From Bagarius yarrelli (lineage: Eukaryota; Chordata; Actinopteri; Siluriformes; Sisoridae), in contig VCAZ01000015.1 of the NCBI GenBank assembly GCA_005784505.1, forward strand, positions 6,589,168-6,653,167: a stretch of 64,000 bases of DNA, given 5' to 3'. The translations under genes and the position numbers were made by a program. Positions 53,601 through 64,000 of this stretch are shown here, one piece after another; within the stretch, counting starts at the first letter, position 1; the number at the start of each line of letters is the position of its first letter. The notes below the pieces were generated by a model, which saw nothing but the letters and a program-made list of their open reading frames with translations, made no database searches and was not told where the DNA came from.

Positions 53601-55054
53601 TTGTACTTATATACATATATGTATATAAAATATAGATATATAAATATGATGCCTGTGAAGGTCTTTCACTTGAATTTTTTTCGCATATGTAAAAGTTCAT
53701 TAAACCTTAATTTACAAATCTGTTACATTATTTGCTTTATATTATTACAACTGTTGTCAATTGGTCTACCTCTCTTGTGGTTTGATTACTATATCACTTT
53801 TTAATGATACAGTCGATAGAGAAATAGAAGGCAGGCTTGAGTAAAACTCAACAGGGTGATCTTTATTTTTATTTTCCTTTTCAGTGATTCTTATCTCAAA
53901 AGCCAGACACACAAGACACACACATTGTTGCCCAGATCTTTGTTTCAGTGCTGATCCTCACCACACTCTATCGACTTATGACTACCACAAATTAGTTAAA
54001 ATAGTCTCTATTTCACTGTAAATAGCTTTTAGAAAAATGTTGATTTACTGTATAACGGTAGAATAAAGCAATATCGTACTTTTAAAAAATCTGGCAACCA
54101 CATCTGCCAGAATTTCAACCCAAAAAAATGCACTGTCAATTTTTCTTTACTGTGCATTGATGTCATGTTTAACCAACTCTAAAAGCAAACTCATTTTGCT
54201 GTTAATTATCCTTGTGTTAATTATTAGCTACACCAATTGTGTTAAAGTGAACATCAGTGCTCACTTCCTGCACTCTTGCCTGCCAGCGTGACCTTCTGGT
54301 AAGTGATTGTCCAGATGGCAGGCACCATTCAGAATTGCGTTTGTTCTGAAGACAAGCTCTCAAGTGCTCTCCGTAGATTTCTGTTGGTGAAGAATAGTAA
54401 TCTGACATTTCTGAATGGCAAAAATGGTGTCAGTGATGAACATGAAAAGAGTGTGAGAAATAAATAAAACAAATTTAAGACATTATATAATTCCAAGCAA
54501 CACGGTAGCAAGAACATTTTTTGATAATCTTGTCTTTAAAATATATGGCCATCATTATTACAGTATGAATAAAGCAAAAAGAAAACTAAGCTGCACCTGC
54601 TAGAGAAAAAGATGATTTATATCATTCAGTTCATGAGGTATTTTTTTTTATGACAGTGTTTTATCTTTTTTTATTCAGAAACGGAAGGGGAATTATTGAG
54701 TGCTCACACAAGGAATCTGTTTAGCCAACATTAGTTCTAGAAACAATAATAGAATCAAAAAGATTTATTAAAAAGACTCGTTTCTGTAATAGCCCCACAC
54801 TTCTGGAATGGTATTAGGTTTAGGTGCTACTGTTGGGTAAGGAGGGCTGTGGTGTCCTTAATGTCCCAGATCATCCCCATGGTCGAATCTAAATTTAAGG
54901 AAGATGCGCTGATTCCAAATTTACTTTCCATTTTGTTGTTAGATTAACGTCCACCATTATATCCAAATTTTTCACTACAATTTATAACCTGAATGTGAGA
55001 TTTGGGTTCATTTATGCTACAATAGTATTAGAGATCAGACAATAACATCAGATA

Positions 55055-55406
55055 AGTAGATTAGTGGTGCAGTTGGTGTTCCAGTTCATCCCAAAGGTGT
55101 TCAATGGTGTTAGGTTAGGGCTTTGTGCAAAACACTCAAGTTTTTCAGTGCTATCCAATCATAGCACAGTATGTCTTAATGGAGATCAGGGGCTTGTGTA
55201 TTGTCAGGCTGAAACAGTGTTGGAGTCTCTTAGTTCCAGTGAAGAAATAATGTAATGCTACAGCATACAAAAACATTCTAGACAACTCTGCGCTTCCAAA
55301 TTTGTAGCAACATTTTGGAGAGGAACCACATCTCCATCTTCCATTTTGAGGAGGAACCACATGAATCTGATGGTCAGGTGACCACAAACGTTTGGAAATA
55401 TAGTGG
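55055..55406 (-). mobile_element. CACTATATTT-type MITE copy
   Basis: Carries TTCATCCCAAAGGTGTTCAA, GGTTAGGGCTTTGTGC and GATGGTCAGGTGACCACAAA, ending TTTGGAAATATAGTGG, the family terminus. Frames across it (for example 63 aa) are not genes. Confidence 0.6.
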
Positions 55407-55606
55407 ATATGTACATGTACATTCATTTTGCACCTCTGGTTAAATGTTAACTGCATTTCATTGCAATGACAAAGTTGAATCTAATCCAATCTAATCAAAG
55501 GTTTATCCGGAGGAAGCGCTGCCCACCCCTCAGCTATGCCCATGCTCATTTTTTGAGCAGATATTAATCTACAAAAATGACATTTCAGTTCCAATAAGCA
55601 TTACAG

Positions 55607-55612
<6 letters not shown>

Positions 55613-55675
<63 letters not shown>
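55613..55675 (+). repeat. (TA)n microsatellite, about 60 bp
   Basis: A pure TA run, self-complementary, probably length-variable. Confidence 0.95.
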
Positions 55676-55676
<1 letters not shown>

Positions 55677-56449
55677 CCTTATACACCAATCTGGGCTCTT
55701 GTGCCATCACTTTGAGGATTACAGATGAGTGTTCAGACAGAATTTGGAAGCACTGCAGGCATGGATCTAACAAGCTAAATCCACATAGAAGAAAGGAACC
55801 GTTGAGCTATGCCAGTATGGACGTCCAGAAGGTAAGGTCCAGTGCCAGGTGATGAGAGAAGCCCAGCATGGGTTTTGTGGCACTTAGCATGGGGCTTTCA
55901 AAGCCTGACTTCACACTGGCATACAACAGATTCTTCCTGCCAGCAGAGTCAAATAGTGGTCCAGCTTCTCCAACAGAACAGACCCACACAAAGAGACACA
56001 TAATGCAGCCTGCAGATGGTGTATTGTCAAAGCTGAAGTGAAAGTCTAGGAAATCAAAAAATCATGAATGCTGACAGGACTTGTTGTGTCGTTTGTTATC
56101 TAAGTTGTTTGTCGTTTGTCATCTAAGAATTGCCATTGCAGTAAAACATGTCATGTTGTTCCTCACAGAAGTTAGTTTGCTTTCGACCCTCTAAATTTCA
56201 TAGTTTAATGCCTAGTCTAATTCCTCAACCACTGAGCCCAGACTCAAAGTGACATTAAAGCAGCGAATATTATTATTGGCTGTAGATAACTAGATCATCG
56301 CCGGAGTGTTTCCTAAATTCCATCAACAAGTGGATTTTGCAACGAGGGGGAAAACACTCTGAATGTTATTTACACTACGCAGTTGAAAACATGGCCGGTG
56401 TAGGCTACCTATGCTTTTCAGTAATGTTTTGATTAAAGTGACTGGTAGA

Positions 56450-57985
56450 TGTTTAGGGAGGCTGCAACCAACAGCAATTCTGCTACATCGGCAACTGCAT
56501 TGATGACATGACTATTTCCAAAGCTATCACCACAAGCTCAAAGCAGAAGGTGTATGCTTTAGTTAGTCCAGAGACAGCAAGGGCCAAACTGTCCCGAGAG
56601 GCAAAGCGTGTAAGGGAATTTATAGCGGCTTTCAGGACAGTCTAGACACTTCGTGCATGTTGAAGGACATCCAGACGATCACTAAATACAAGACAACTTC
56701 ACCGGCTTGTGACTGTAACCCCTTCTTTCCAGATGTGCTCAATTTAAGGTGCAAAACAATGTGAAAGCAAGCAAGACTATCTCTCCTTCCAGCGACCAGG
56801 TGTTCTGTCTAACCATGGCTGATGTAAGGAGAACTCTATGTAGGTCTGCTGGACCAGGCAACATCCCTAAGTGCTCAAGGATGCTGCAGATGTCTTCACT
56901 GACATCTTAAACATTTTCCTGAGCACTGCCATTGTTTCCACCTGCCTTTAAAACATCCCCATGCCGAAGAAGTTGACAGTCTCCTGCCTCAATAACTACT
57001 GTCTTGTTGCACTCACGCTCATCATGATGAAGTGCTTCAGAAGGATCGTCATGAGGCACATCAAGTCCCTGCTGCCACCATTACTGGATCCTTTACAGTT
57101 TGCGTATCTTTCAAACCGCTGCACGGATTATGCCCTTTTCCATAACCCTCCACACATCTGGACAATAAAATGACCGTGGTGGGTCACATCTGTAAGAGAT
57201 CATCAAAAGCGCCAAATTCCTTGATGTTTATTTGGTGGAGAACCTTATCTGGTCGCTTAACGACAGCTCTATTAGCAAGAAAGCGCACCAGTGTCTGTAC
57301 TTGCTGTGAGGACCAAGAAAAACCATGTTCTACAGAGAGCATCCTGAGCAGCTGCATCACTGCCATGTTTCGAACTTTAAGACCCTGCAGAGGATAGTGA
57401 TGACATCTGAGTCTCTATTAAGGACATTTACACCACATGCTGCATTCGCAAAGCCAACAGCATTGTGGACAACCCCACACACCCCTCACACTCACTTTTC
57501 ACCCTCCTGCCATCCATAAAAAGGTGCTATAGCATTTGGGCCCCCTACAATCTATATGTGTAACAGCTTCTTACCTCTGGCTAACAGGCTCCTTAACAAC
57601 CAGAACTAAGCTGAACTACGTCAACTGACACACACACAAACACATTTGTTCAATATAAAAATGTTGTTGATATAGATCACAAACACAAAAAAATATTCTG
57701 GTAATGCTGCTATCACGTTATTTGCACAATATATCTCATACTTTGGTTGCCATTTTTATATATCTGTATAGAGTGTTTTGTATTGTATATTTGCACTGTA
57801 TTGATTGGTTTTTGTACTGTTTATTTGCACTCTTTGCCTTGCGCAGTTTGCACTGTTCAATGTGTACTACATGAGAGCTGAAATATTTTTGCACTGTTAA
57901 ATAATTATTTTACTGAATATGGATTCATAAAGCACTTTATTTATGTACATGACAACAAACCTGAAACTTGAACTTAGGTTACTTT
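56450..57985 (+). mobile_element. Degraded non-LTR retrotransposon (LINE), RT region and 3' end
   Basis: The frame at 56961 onward reads PKKLTVSCLNNYCLVALT and then KCFRRIVMRHIKSLLPP and DPLQFAYLSNRCTDYALF, the N-terminal part of a CR1/L2-type reverse transcriptase. Later text gives MFYREHPEQL, LSSCITA, KTLQRIV and TLLAIKR-like C-terminal motifs in shifted frames. Most of the RT palm, including the FADD box, is deleted. The 3' end TGACAACAAACCTGAAACTT has the AAACTTGAACTTGA type of LINE tail. Not coding. Confidence 0.75.
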
Positions 57986-58104
57986 TTAGTTAGTGCTAAT
58001 GCATTTATGCTAGACGTCTACTCATTGATTGGACTAATGCTACACTATTTTGCCAAAATTTTGCCACAAAATTAGGAGCACAAAATTAGTTTTTGTATGC
58101 TGTG

Positions 58105-58349
58105 TATTATTATTGTTCCACTTCTTTACTGTAGTGTAATATTATTTTTGTTACACTAATATACTGCTTTATTATTGTTCCACTAATATGGTGTATTATT
58201 ATTGTTGCACTAATGTCTTTTATTATTATTACACTAATGTAGTCTTTTATTATTGTTACACTAATATAGTCTTTTATTATTGTTACTGTTTATTATTATT
58301 ATTAAAAGAATATAGTGTATTATTATTGTTACACTAATATACTGTAGTG

Positions 58350-58380
<31 letters not shown>

Positions 58381-58700
58381 TTTATTAAAAGAATATAGTG
58401 TATTATTATTGTTACATAAATATAGTGTATATTATTGTTACATTGTTACACTAATATACTGTAGTGTGTCATTATTGTCATATGAATAGTGTATTATTAT
58501 TGTTATATAAATATAGTGTATTATTATTGTTACACAAATATACTGTGGTGTATTATTATTATTATTATAGTGTAGTATTATTGTTAAATGAATAGCGTGT
58601 ATTATTATTATTATTACAAGAATATAGTGTATTACTATTACTGTTATATGAATATGGTGTATTATTATTGTTATTATTATTATTATTGTGCTAATATAGT
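58105..58700 (+). repeat. AT-rich minisatellite, unit about 25-40 bp
   Basis: Repeated variants of TATTATTATTGTTACACTAA plus TATAGTGTAT across 600 bp, with (TTA)n expansions inside units. A Tyr-rich frame at 58588-58842 is a by-product. Confidence 0.85.
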
Positions 58701-58799
58701 GTATTATTTAGCTGTTAATCGATGGTTTATCTTAGAAAGCTGTAAGGATTATAGTTCTTGTTTCATGTTGTCATGTTTGTTTTATGCTTTTTATTTATT

Positions 58800-59240
58800 A
58801 TTATATTCATGTTTGATATTTGTTTCTTGTTTCATGTTTTGAGTTCATGTTTTTGTTTATGCCTTTGTCTACTTCCTGTTTTGTCCTTGTCATGTGATTT
58901 TTGTTTCCCATGTGTTTCTGTTACATGATCCTCTTGTCTATGTGTCGAGTGCCCATTGGTTAGTCTTGCGTATTTATAGCCCTTGTGTTTAATTTTGTCC
59001 TGGTCTTGGTCTTGGATTTCGGTTCGTCCCTGTACCAGTGTGGTGAGCCAAGTCTACAGTAAATGTTTATGTCAAGTTAAGTGTAATCAAGGCAAGTTCA
59101 TGTTTGTGCGCTAAGCTATGCTAAGCTAAGCTACGCTAGTCGAGTCAAGTTATATTTGTTTATGTTATTTCTTCACTGTGTAAATAAACTGCATCTTTGG
59201 GTTCTAAATACGTCTCGCTTTAAGGAGATTCTTTACACAT
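58800..59240 (+). mobile_element. LTR-like or retroposon-tail repeat, inverted relative of 8705-9180
   Basis: Carries CTACTTCCTGTTTTGTCCTT, ATTTATAGCCCTTGTGTTTA, AAGCTATGCTAAGCTAAGCT, GTAAATAAACTGCATCTTTG (poly(A)-type signal) and the end TTCTTTACACA. Confidence 0.4.
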
Positions 59241-59789
59241 GCAGATGAAAATACAGATTTGTATAAAGTTTTTTACTGAAGTTGCTTGATTGATGGGAGG
59301 AGACTCATATACTTTAGTATATGTCGAAGGATAAATCTTTTCTCTTCTCCCCATCTCTCAGGATGATGTAGAATAGAGAGCTAGGGTAAAAAGCCAATGA
59401 ATGATACAGACAGTTCTCCTGGGACCGGAGTGTAAATCACAACAAGTGTTAGGAGAAAAGAGGAGAGGAGTGCAAACTGACAGGGTTTAGTGCGCAAGAC
59501 AGCAAGAGGTTGATGTGTTTCAGAGGGACAAAGTGAGAGAAAAGATGCATTCTTTAGTTAGCAACTAAACCTGTGGGGCAGAAATAAAGGAGCTGGTAAA
59601 ATTATGGACTGGATTCAGTTCAGTTTGGAGTTGACTTTGGATGTGACTTAAAATTAGGCAGAAACATTTTTATAGTTTGAGACAAAGTCTAATTAGTAGT
59701 ATTTCAGGCGTATATTATTCTCCTCTCTCTCTCTCTCTCTCGCTCAATCTCGCTCACTCGTGCTTGCTTCTTCTTCATCTTTCCTCCTT

Positions 59790-60000
59790 AGAGAAGTTGC
59801 AGAAAGTCAAATATAGTGCTGTCATTCTTCTGTACAGCTTGTCCTTTACGCCATATTATGCAATCTACAGACTCCGAAGCTCATTTGACGAAAACAGTCA
59901 GAATGAGATTTTCTTTATCAAGCTTATGGAGACGTATAGGCTGTCCTGTTCATTTGTGACACTAGCACAGGCTAATTATGCAAATCATTATTAAGGATGA
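59790..60000. promoter_or_regulatory. Possible conserved non-coding element with POU octamer
   Basis: A block of balanced composition ending CTAATTATGCAAATCATTAT. It contains an exact ATGCAAAT octamer flanked by TAAT cores. A 105-codon frame crosses it but has no recognisable domain. Confidence 0.25.
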
Positions 60001-61289
60001 GTTAAAATAGCTATGAAATTGAATAAAAAAAGGCTTACAATCTAAAATCTAACATTTCGACGATAAAAATCTAAAATAAACAAAGTTATATATTTTCAGA
60101 AACATGGTAAAGGTATAAAGGCTTAATATGTTATAGTCAAAGGATTTTTGAATAATGCTTTTATTTTATTATTATATTTATATCAATTCAGAACCATATT
60201 TTTAAAATAAAAGAAAAAAAAGTATTAAAATTCCACAAAAGAATAAGTAGAACCTACTAAATAATTATGTTGTGTGCTAATGTAACTATTATTTTTTTAT
60301 TATAAGGCTGTTACACATGTACAATTATAAATAATTCTCTGCTTTCTACATTTGTATCCATCTTGCTGTACATTGTCGGCTCAATCTTAACTGACAGTAG
60401 CTATAAGCGTCACTTAAACACACGTCATGTGGAAGACCTCTTTAAATTGGACAAAGTTTCCAGATTCAGACAAGGTCAGATGACTGTTTTCCTGGATGTA
60501 GGAGTACACACCTGGGGTACATGTCATTTCCGAACAGCATGTCTCATTAGCACCTTCACACCAACCCTTTCCGCCCCAAACCCTCCTCCTCCTCTTTTTA
60601 CTTTTTTAACTTGCTGTCTGTGTCTGAATAAGAACACAACACAAGCACTAGCAAAATATTTCCTACGCTTATTTTACTTCTCCTTAAAAATGCAGTGTTT
60701 CGAAGTAATTGTCTTTCCTGGGAGAAGAAAACAAAAAAGTTACAATTTTAAGAACACACAGAACACACCGGGTTATTTCTTTTTTTCTTTAGCGGTGCAG
60801 ATTGCAAAAAAAATCAAAGCCAGTGGTTAATTAAACTAAAAGAATACAGAAATGAAAGTGTCTTATCTTCAATTAAGTGAAAGGGAGATGCAAACTATAA
60901 CATAGCATAGCATATTGTGGTAATAATGATGTAATATAATTTCACAAAACATCTTGAAGTAATTTTAACAAAGATTTGTTTATATTCCTAGTTTAAAAAC
61001 CAGCATCTTCCAAGTGCATCACATTTAATCTCTTTCAGACCCTTATATTGCTGAGATCTTAAAATATATAGCTTTTTTTAACACAGTTCTTTATCTAGTG
61101 TGTTCATATACGCGTAGAACAGCTTCGTTCAATCCGATTGTCCATTAATTTGAATTTTTTTTCGAGGCCAGTGTTGAGGTTAGTGCACTTACTTTTCTCT
61201 ATTTCTATACACTTGGATGACAAAGTGAAGGGCACAACAAAAAAAAAGATAAAACAATATAAAATGTTCTAGAAACGGCATACCCGTAC

Positions 61290-61500
61290 ACGTAAACCAC
61301 GGCCACTCAACGTAAACAACAGCACTATACAACAGCGACCTATTCCGGAACTACCCGACTTGGTCTGCTACATGTGCAAGGAAACAACAGCGGCCAATTC
61401 TGGAACTAACGGACTTCGTCTGCTATGAGTGTGAGTGAACAACCTGGCTACAACATCAGTCAATTCTGGAACTAACAGACTTTGTTCGGTACACACAGAC
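61290..61500 (+). repeat. Tandem repeat, three units of about 55-70 bp
   Basis: Units share CAACAGCGRCCAATTCYGGA and ACTAACNGACTTNGTCTGCT, at about 61330, 61388 and 61455. Confidence 0.65.
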
Positions 61501-61879
61501 GTATTGTTTTCCATTTAGACAACACCCCTCTGCGGATTTTGCCTGTTAAATCCAATGTTTGTTGGTTCCTGGGCCGTTAAATTATAAAGTTTTTCTCTGT
61601 CATTAGCATTTACAAACTAATCAGGAAAAATAAGCTTCTTTAACTACCATGGGTTTAGTTCTACAAAACTGGGTCATATCTAGAACCTGCATAATGAGTA
61701 TGTTATGACTTCACCACCCAAGGTTTCAAGCAATTTAAGCTGGTTCATAATGTGCTATCATGAATTTGCAGAATAAGATTATAACATAGTAGTTATAGAC
61801 CCCAGAAGACCCCAGAGTGTTACAAATAAAGTTGCATAAGGTTTATTAAGGTTTATCAGTCATCAATGGCATCAATCTT

Positions 61880-62190
61880 CTGGTCAGGTACCAGCAATCG
61901 GTAGAAGAAGCCTGCTTTGGATCCTTTAGACATCAATAACTACAGACCGGTATTGCTTCTCTCTGTTCTTTCACAATCACTTGTATGCACTGTCTATAAT
62001 CAACTATCTGTCTACCTCTTACAGAAGATCCTTCAAGATCTCAACCAGTCTGATTTTAAAGCTGCACACTCTACAGAGACTGCCCTCTTGATAGTCACTG
62101 AAAAGCTTTATGCTGCCAGGTCACCCAACTGCCATCTGTCCTCATCATTCTGAACCTTAGAGCTGCGTTTAACACATTCAACCACAAGAT
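61880..62190 (+). mobile_element. L2-like LINE reverse transcriptase fragment
   Basis: The frame reads LDINNYRPVLLLSVLSQSL then YNQLSVYLLQ and LQDLNQSDFKAAHSTETALL, the N-terminal RT motif of the L2 clade. It is open for about 78 codons, then broken. Confidence 0.75.
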
Positions 62191-62194
62191 TCTG

Positions 62195-62395
62195 GACAGG
62201 TTGCCATCACCGATTAACCTAACATACATGTTTTTGGACTGTGGGAGGAAACCCGAGTATCCAAAGTAAACCCACGCAAGCACAGGAGGAACATGCAAAC
62301 TTCACACAGAAAGACCTCCGCCGAGGATACCAACCTGGGACCTTCTTGCTGTGAGGCAACAGTGCTAACTACTAAGCCACTGTGCATCTCTCTAC
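62195..62395 (-). repeat. Teleost interspersed repeat (GTGGGAGGAAACC type)
   Basis: Text TTTTTGGACTGTGGGAGGAA, AACATGCAAACTTCACACAG and CTTGCTGTGAGGCAACAGTG is the widespread fish repeat. It abuts the L2 fragment. Confidence 0.7.
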
Positions 62396-63395
62396 AAAAA
62401 CCCTAAATACATAAAATGATTAGAAAACAAGTGTGTTACATTCTTTTATAGCCTCTTACTCAAGGGGTTTTGCATTGTTTAGTCGGAATTCCCTTCTGAG
62501 TCTGTTAAAAATGTGTTTCATTGGCTGTGAAGGGCAGGGGTGTGTGAAGATGATGACATAGTACAGAGAAAATGGTGTATGTCTGTTTATGTTTCTGTGT
62601 GCATTGGTGTTTTTGTTTGTGCATGCATGCCTCCACCAAAAAAAACAATAAAATACGAAAATTCCTTTTTTCTGGGACATTTTTGGGTTATGTTTTTAAC
62701 AAAAATATGTGAGTAGTGTAGCATTATTGAATAGTGTAGAATTAATAATGGATGGTCCTCACAAAGGATGGTTATATATGTGTGTATGCCTGATAAGTGG
62801 GTGGAAATCATCTTGACTCGTGATTGTTTGTTTGTCATGATTGTTTGTTTGCCACTGTGTGTTTGTCTGGTCCTGCATGTATTGCATTTGGTCGTCTCAC
62901 ACTAAACGTGTCTAGACATTGCATCCCATGAGGGCCTGACCCTGAACGTCAGCATTTATTTTATTTAGCTAAAACAATTAGATAAGTAAGACAACCGTCT
63001 TGTTAGAAGGGGAATGGATAATTCCCCTGGTGGACCCACCACATTATTGGGTTTGTAATCAGCACAGCCAAAACAATTTATAGAAAAAATGCTTAAATAT
63101 TTACTTACAAGCAATATAGACAAATTTTTGGTAAATATTTGTTGTTTAACCCATTAGATCATGTTTCAAATCTAAATGTTATGGGAAATATGTTATGTTC
63201 TACATGAAAATAAGCCAAGCTAATGAATAATGAATAGCAGAATTTTTGTTTAAACAATCTTTGAAATCAAGTCCCACAAACCCAAATACCATACAAGGGT
63301 TAAACACTCTTAATAGGCATAAATGTTACATAGTTTTACTGTTTAATGTAATGTGGTTATAAAGAAGAACTTCTATTACCTCATTTAAGACTTTT

Positions 63396-63577
63396 ATAGC
63401 GATTGGCAAACACCCTTAACCAGAGAAACTTACTTTTGTCTCTTTTATAATACAACTGATTATGTCAAGGTTAAAGACCTTGCTCATGGGCCCAGCAGTG
63501 GCAATTTGTTGGTACTAGGAATCAAACCCTAATCTTCCAATTAGTAGTCCAACACTTTAACCAATAAACTACCAGAA
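63396..63577 (-). repeat. SINE family A
   Basis: A minus-strand copy (GATTGGCAAACACCCTTAAC to CACTTTAACCAATAAACTAC), followed by a fragment with TCTGTCCTGGAGGGCCGG related to the 2047-2206 element. Confidence 0.7.
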
Positions 63578-64000
63578 GGGTGGGCAATCTCTGTCCTGGA
63601 GGGCCGGAGAGAGACAATGGCCCTCCACGAACGAGATTACCTATTGCTCCACTACCACTTCAACTTTCTGTCGATTTAGGCTTAATAAATACTATAGATA
63701 CCTAGAAATGAACATATCCTTGTAGGACACATGTTAAGAAGTTATTGACTTTAAGCTGGCATTCCCGCATTTCAGACTACCACAATACAGCAAGCCAGAT
63801 TTTAATGCCAAGGAGTTTCAGCAATCCTCCCCCATATTGTTTTCCTAATTTGGTCATTTTACCATAAGATTCCAGAACACCCAAAACTCTGTATAAGAAA
63901 ATAGTACATACTTTAATAAAACCTACTTTAATAGGCTTGGGTGCAATCTGTAATACTGCAATAAAAAATAAAAAGCAGCGTTAATGGTGACAGTTGTGTC

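Larger units (their letters stand above)
47125..64000. other. Gene-poor region downstream of MTHFS
   Basis: Beyond the listed repeats I find no exon of a recognisable gene. Long unassigned stretches are 47900-48600, 50860-51170, 51430-52500, 53600-55050, 55680-56450, 59240-59790, 60000-61290 and 62400-63390. All are AT-rich and show no splice-flanked conserved frame. Confidence 0.5.

Noticed and set aside
55807..56001. 64-codon minus-strand frame with near-balanced composition
   Set aside because: Unrecognised, unspliced and isolated; not enough to call an exon.
60363..60830. 155-codon open frame, the longest in the window
   Set aside because: Composition is intergenic-like with Phe/Tyr-rich low complexity. 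There is no domain and no promoter or splice context I could support.
1..64000. CRISPR array, operon, prophage or bacterial contamination
   Set aside because: No regular spacers, no dense coding, and spliced vertebrate genes throughout.

Overview
This is a vertebrate nuclear window, almost certainly from a ray-finned fish. It has AT-rich introns, tRNA-derived SINEs of teleost type, L2-like LINE debris, Tc1-like and MITE DNA transposons, and many long microsatellites. The SINE load would fit a catfish or another otophysan, but the species cannot be fixed from sequence alone. There is no prokaryotic, plasmid, phage or CRISPR content.

Three protein-coding genes are recognisable. (1) FAH (fumarylacetoacetase, last enzyme of tyrosine breakdown) lies on the minus strand at 952-20916. 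All 14 coding exons can be placed, and their lengths and phases follow the human gene. Thirteen are intact, but exon 3 (20418-20538) carries three single-base frame disruptions. (2) ZFAND6 (A20/AN1 zinc-finger protein) lies on the minus strand upstream of FAH. Its four coding exons span 22863-26023, are fully open, and encode 181 aa. A likely non-coding first exon ends at 31460, next to a CRE palindrome. (3) MTHFS (5-formyltetrahydrofolate cyclo-ligase) lies on the plus strand at 33549-47124 in three exons. Exon 1 is intact; exons 2 and 3 are homologous but broken by many short indels. FAH, ZFAND6 and MTHFS are also neighbours on human 15q25, so this is conserved synteny. The genes do not form a shared pathway.

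Layout: 1-404 MITE; 405-951 FAH 3' flank; 952-20916 FAH with repeat-filled introns; 20917-22862 FAH promoter side and ZFAND6 3' UTR; 22863-31460 and some way upstream, ZFAND6; about 31600-33290 intergenic with an L2-like 3' tail; 33293-47124 MTHFS with an 11.7 kb second intron; 47125-64000 intergenic, with a Tc1-like element inside a local duplication, a degraded LINE, AT-rich tandem repeats and possible conserved non-coding blocks.

I did not find a new biological system. The observations most worth checking are the patchy frame damage in FAH exon 3 and MTHFS exons 2-3 (annotation-breaking assembly error or recent gene loss), the complementary CA/TG repeats that bracket FAH exon 3, the 145-bp direct repeats around an LTR-like remnant in MTHFS intron 2, and the local duplication at 48.7-50.8 kb.
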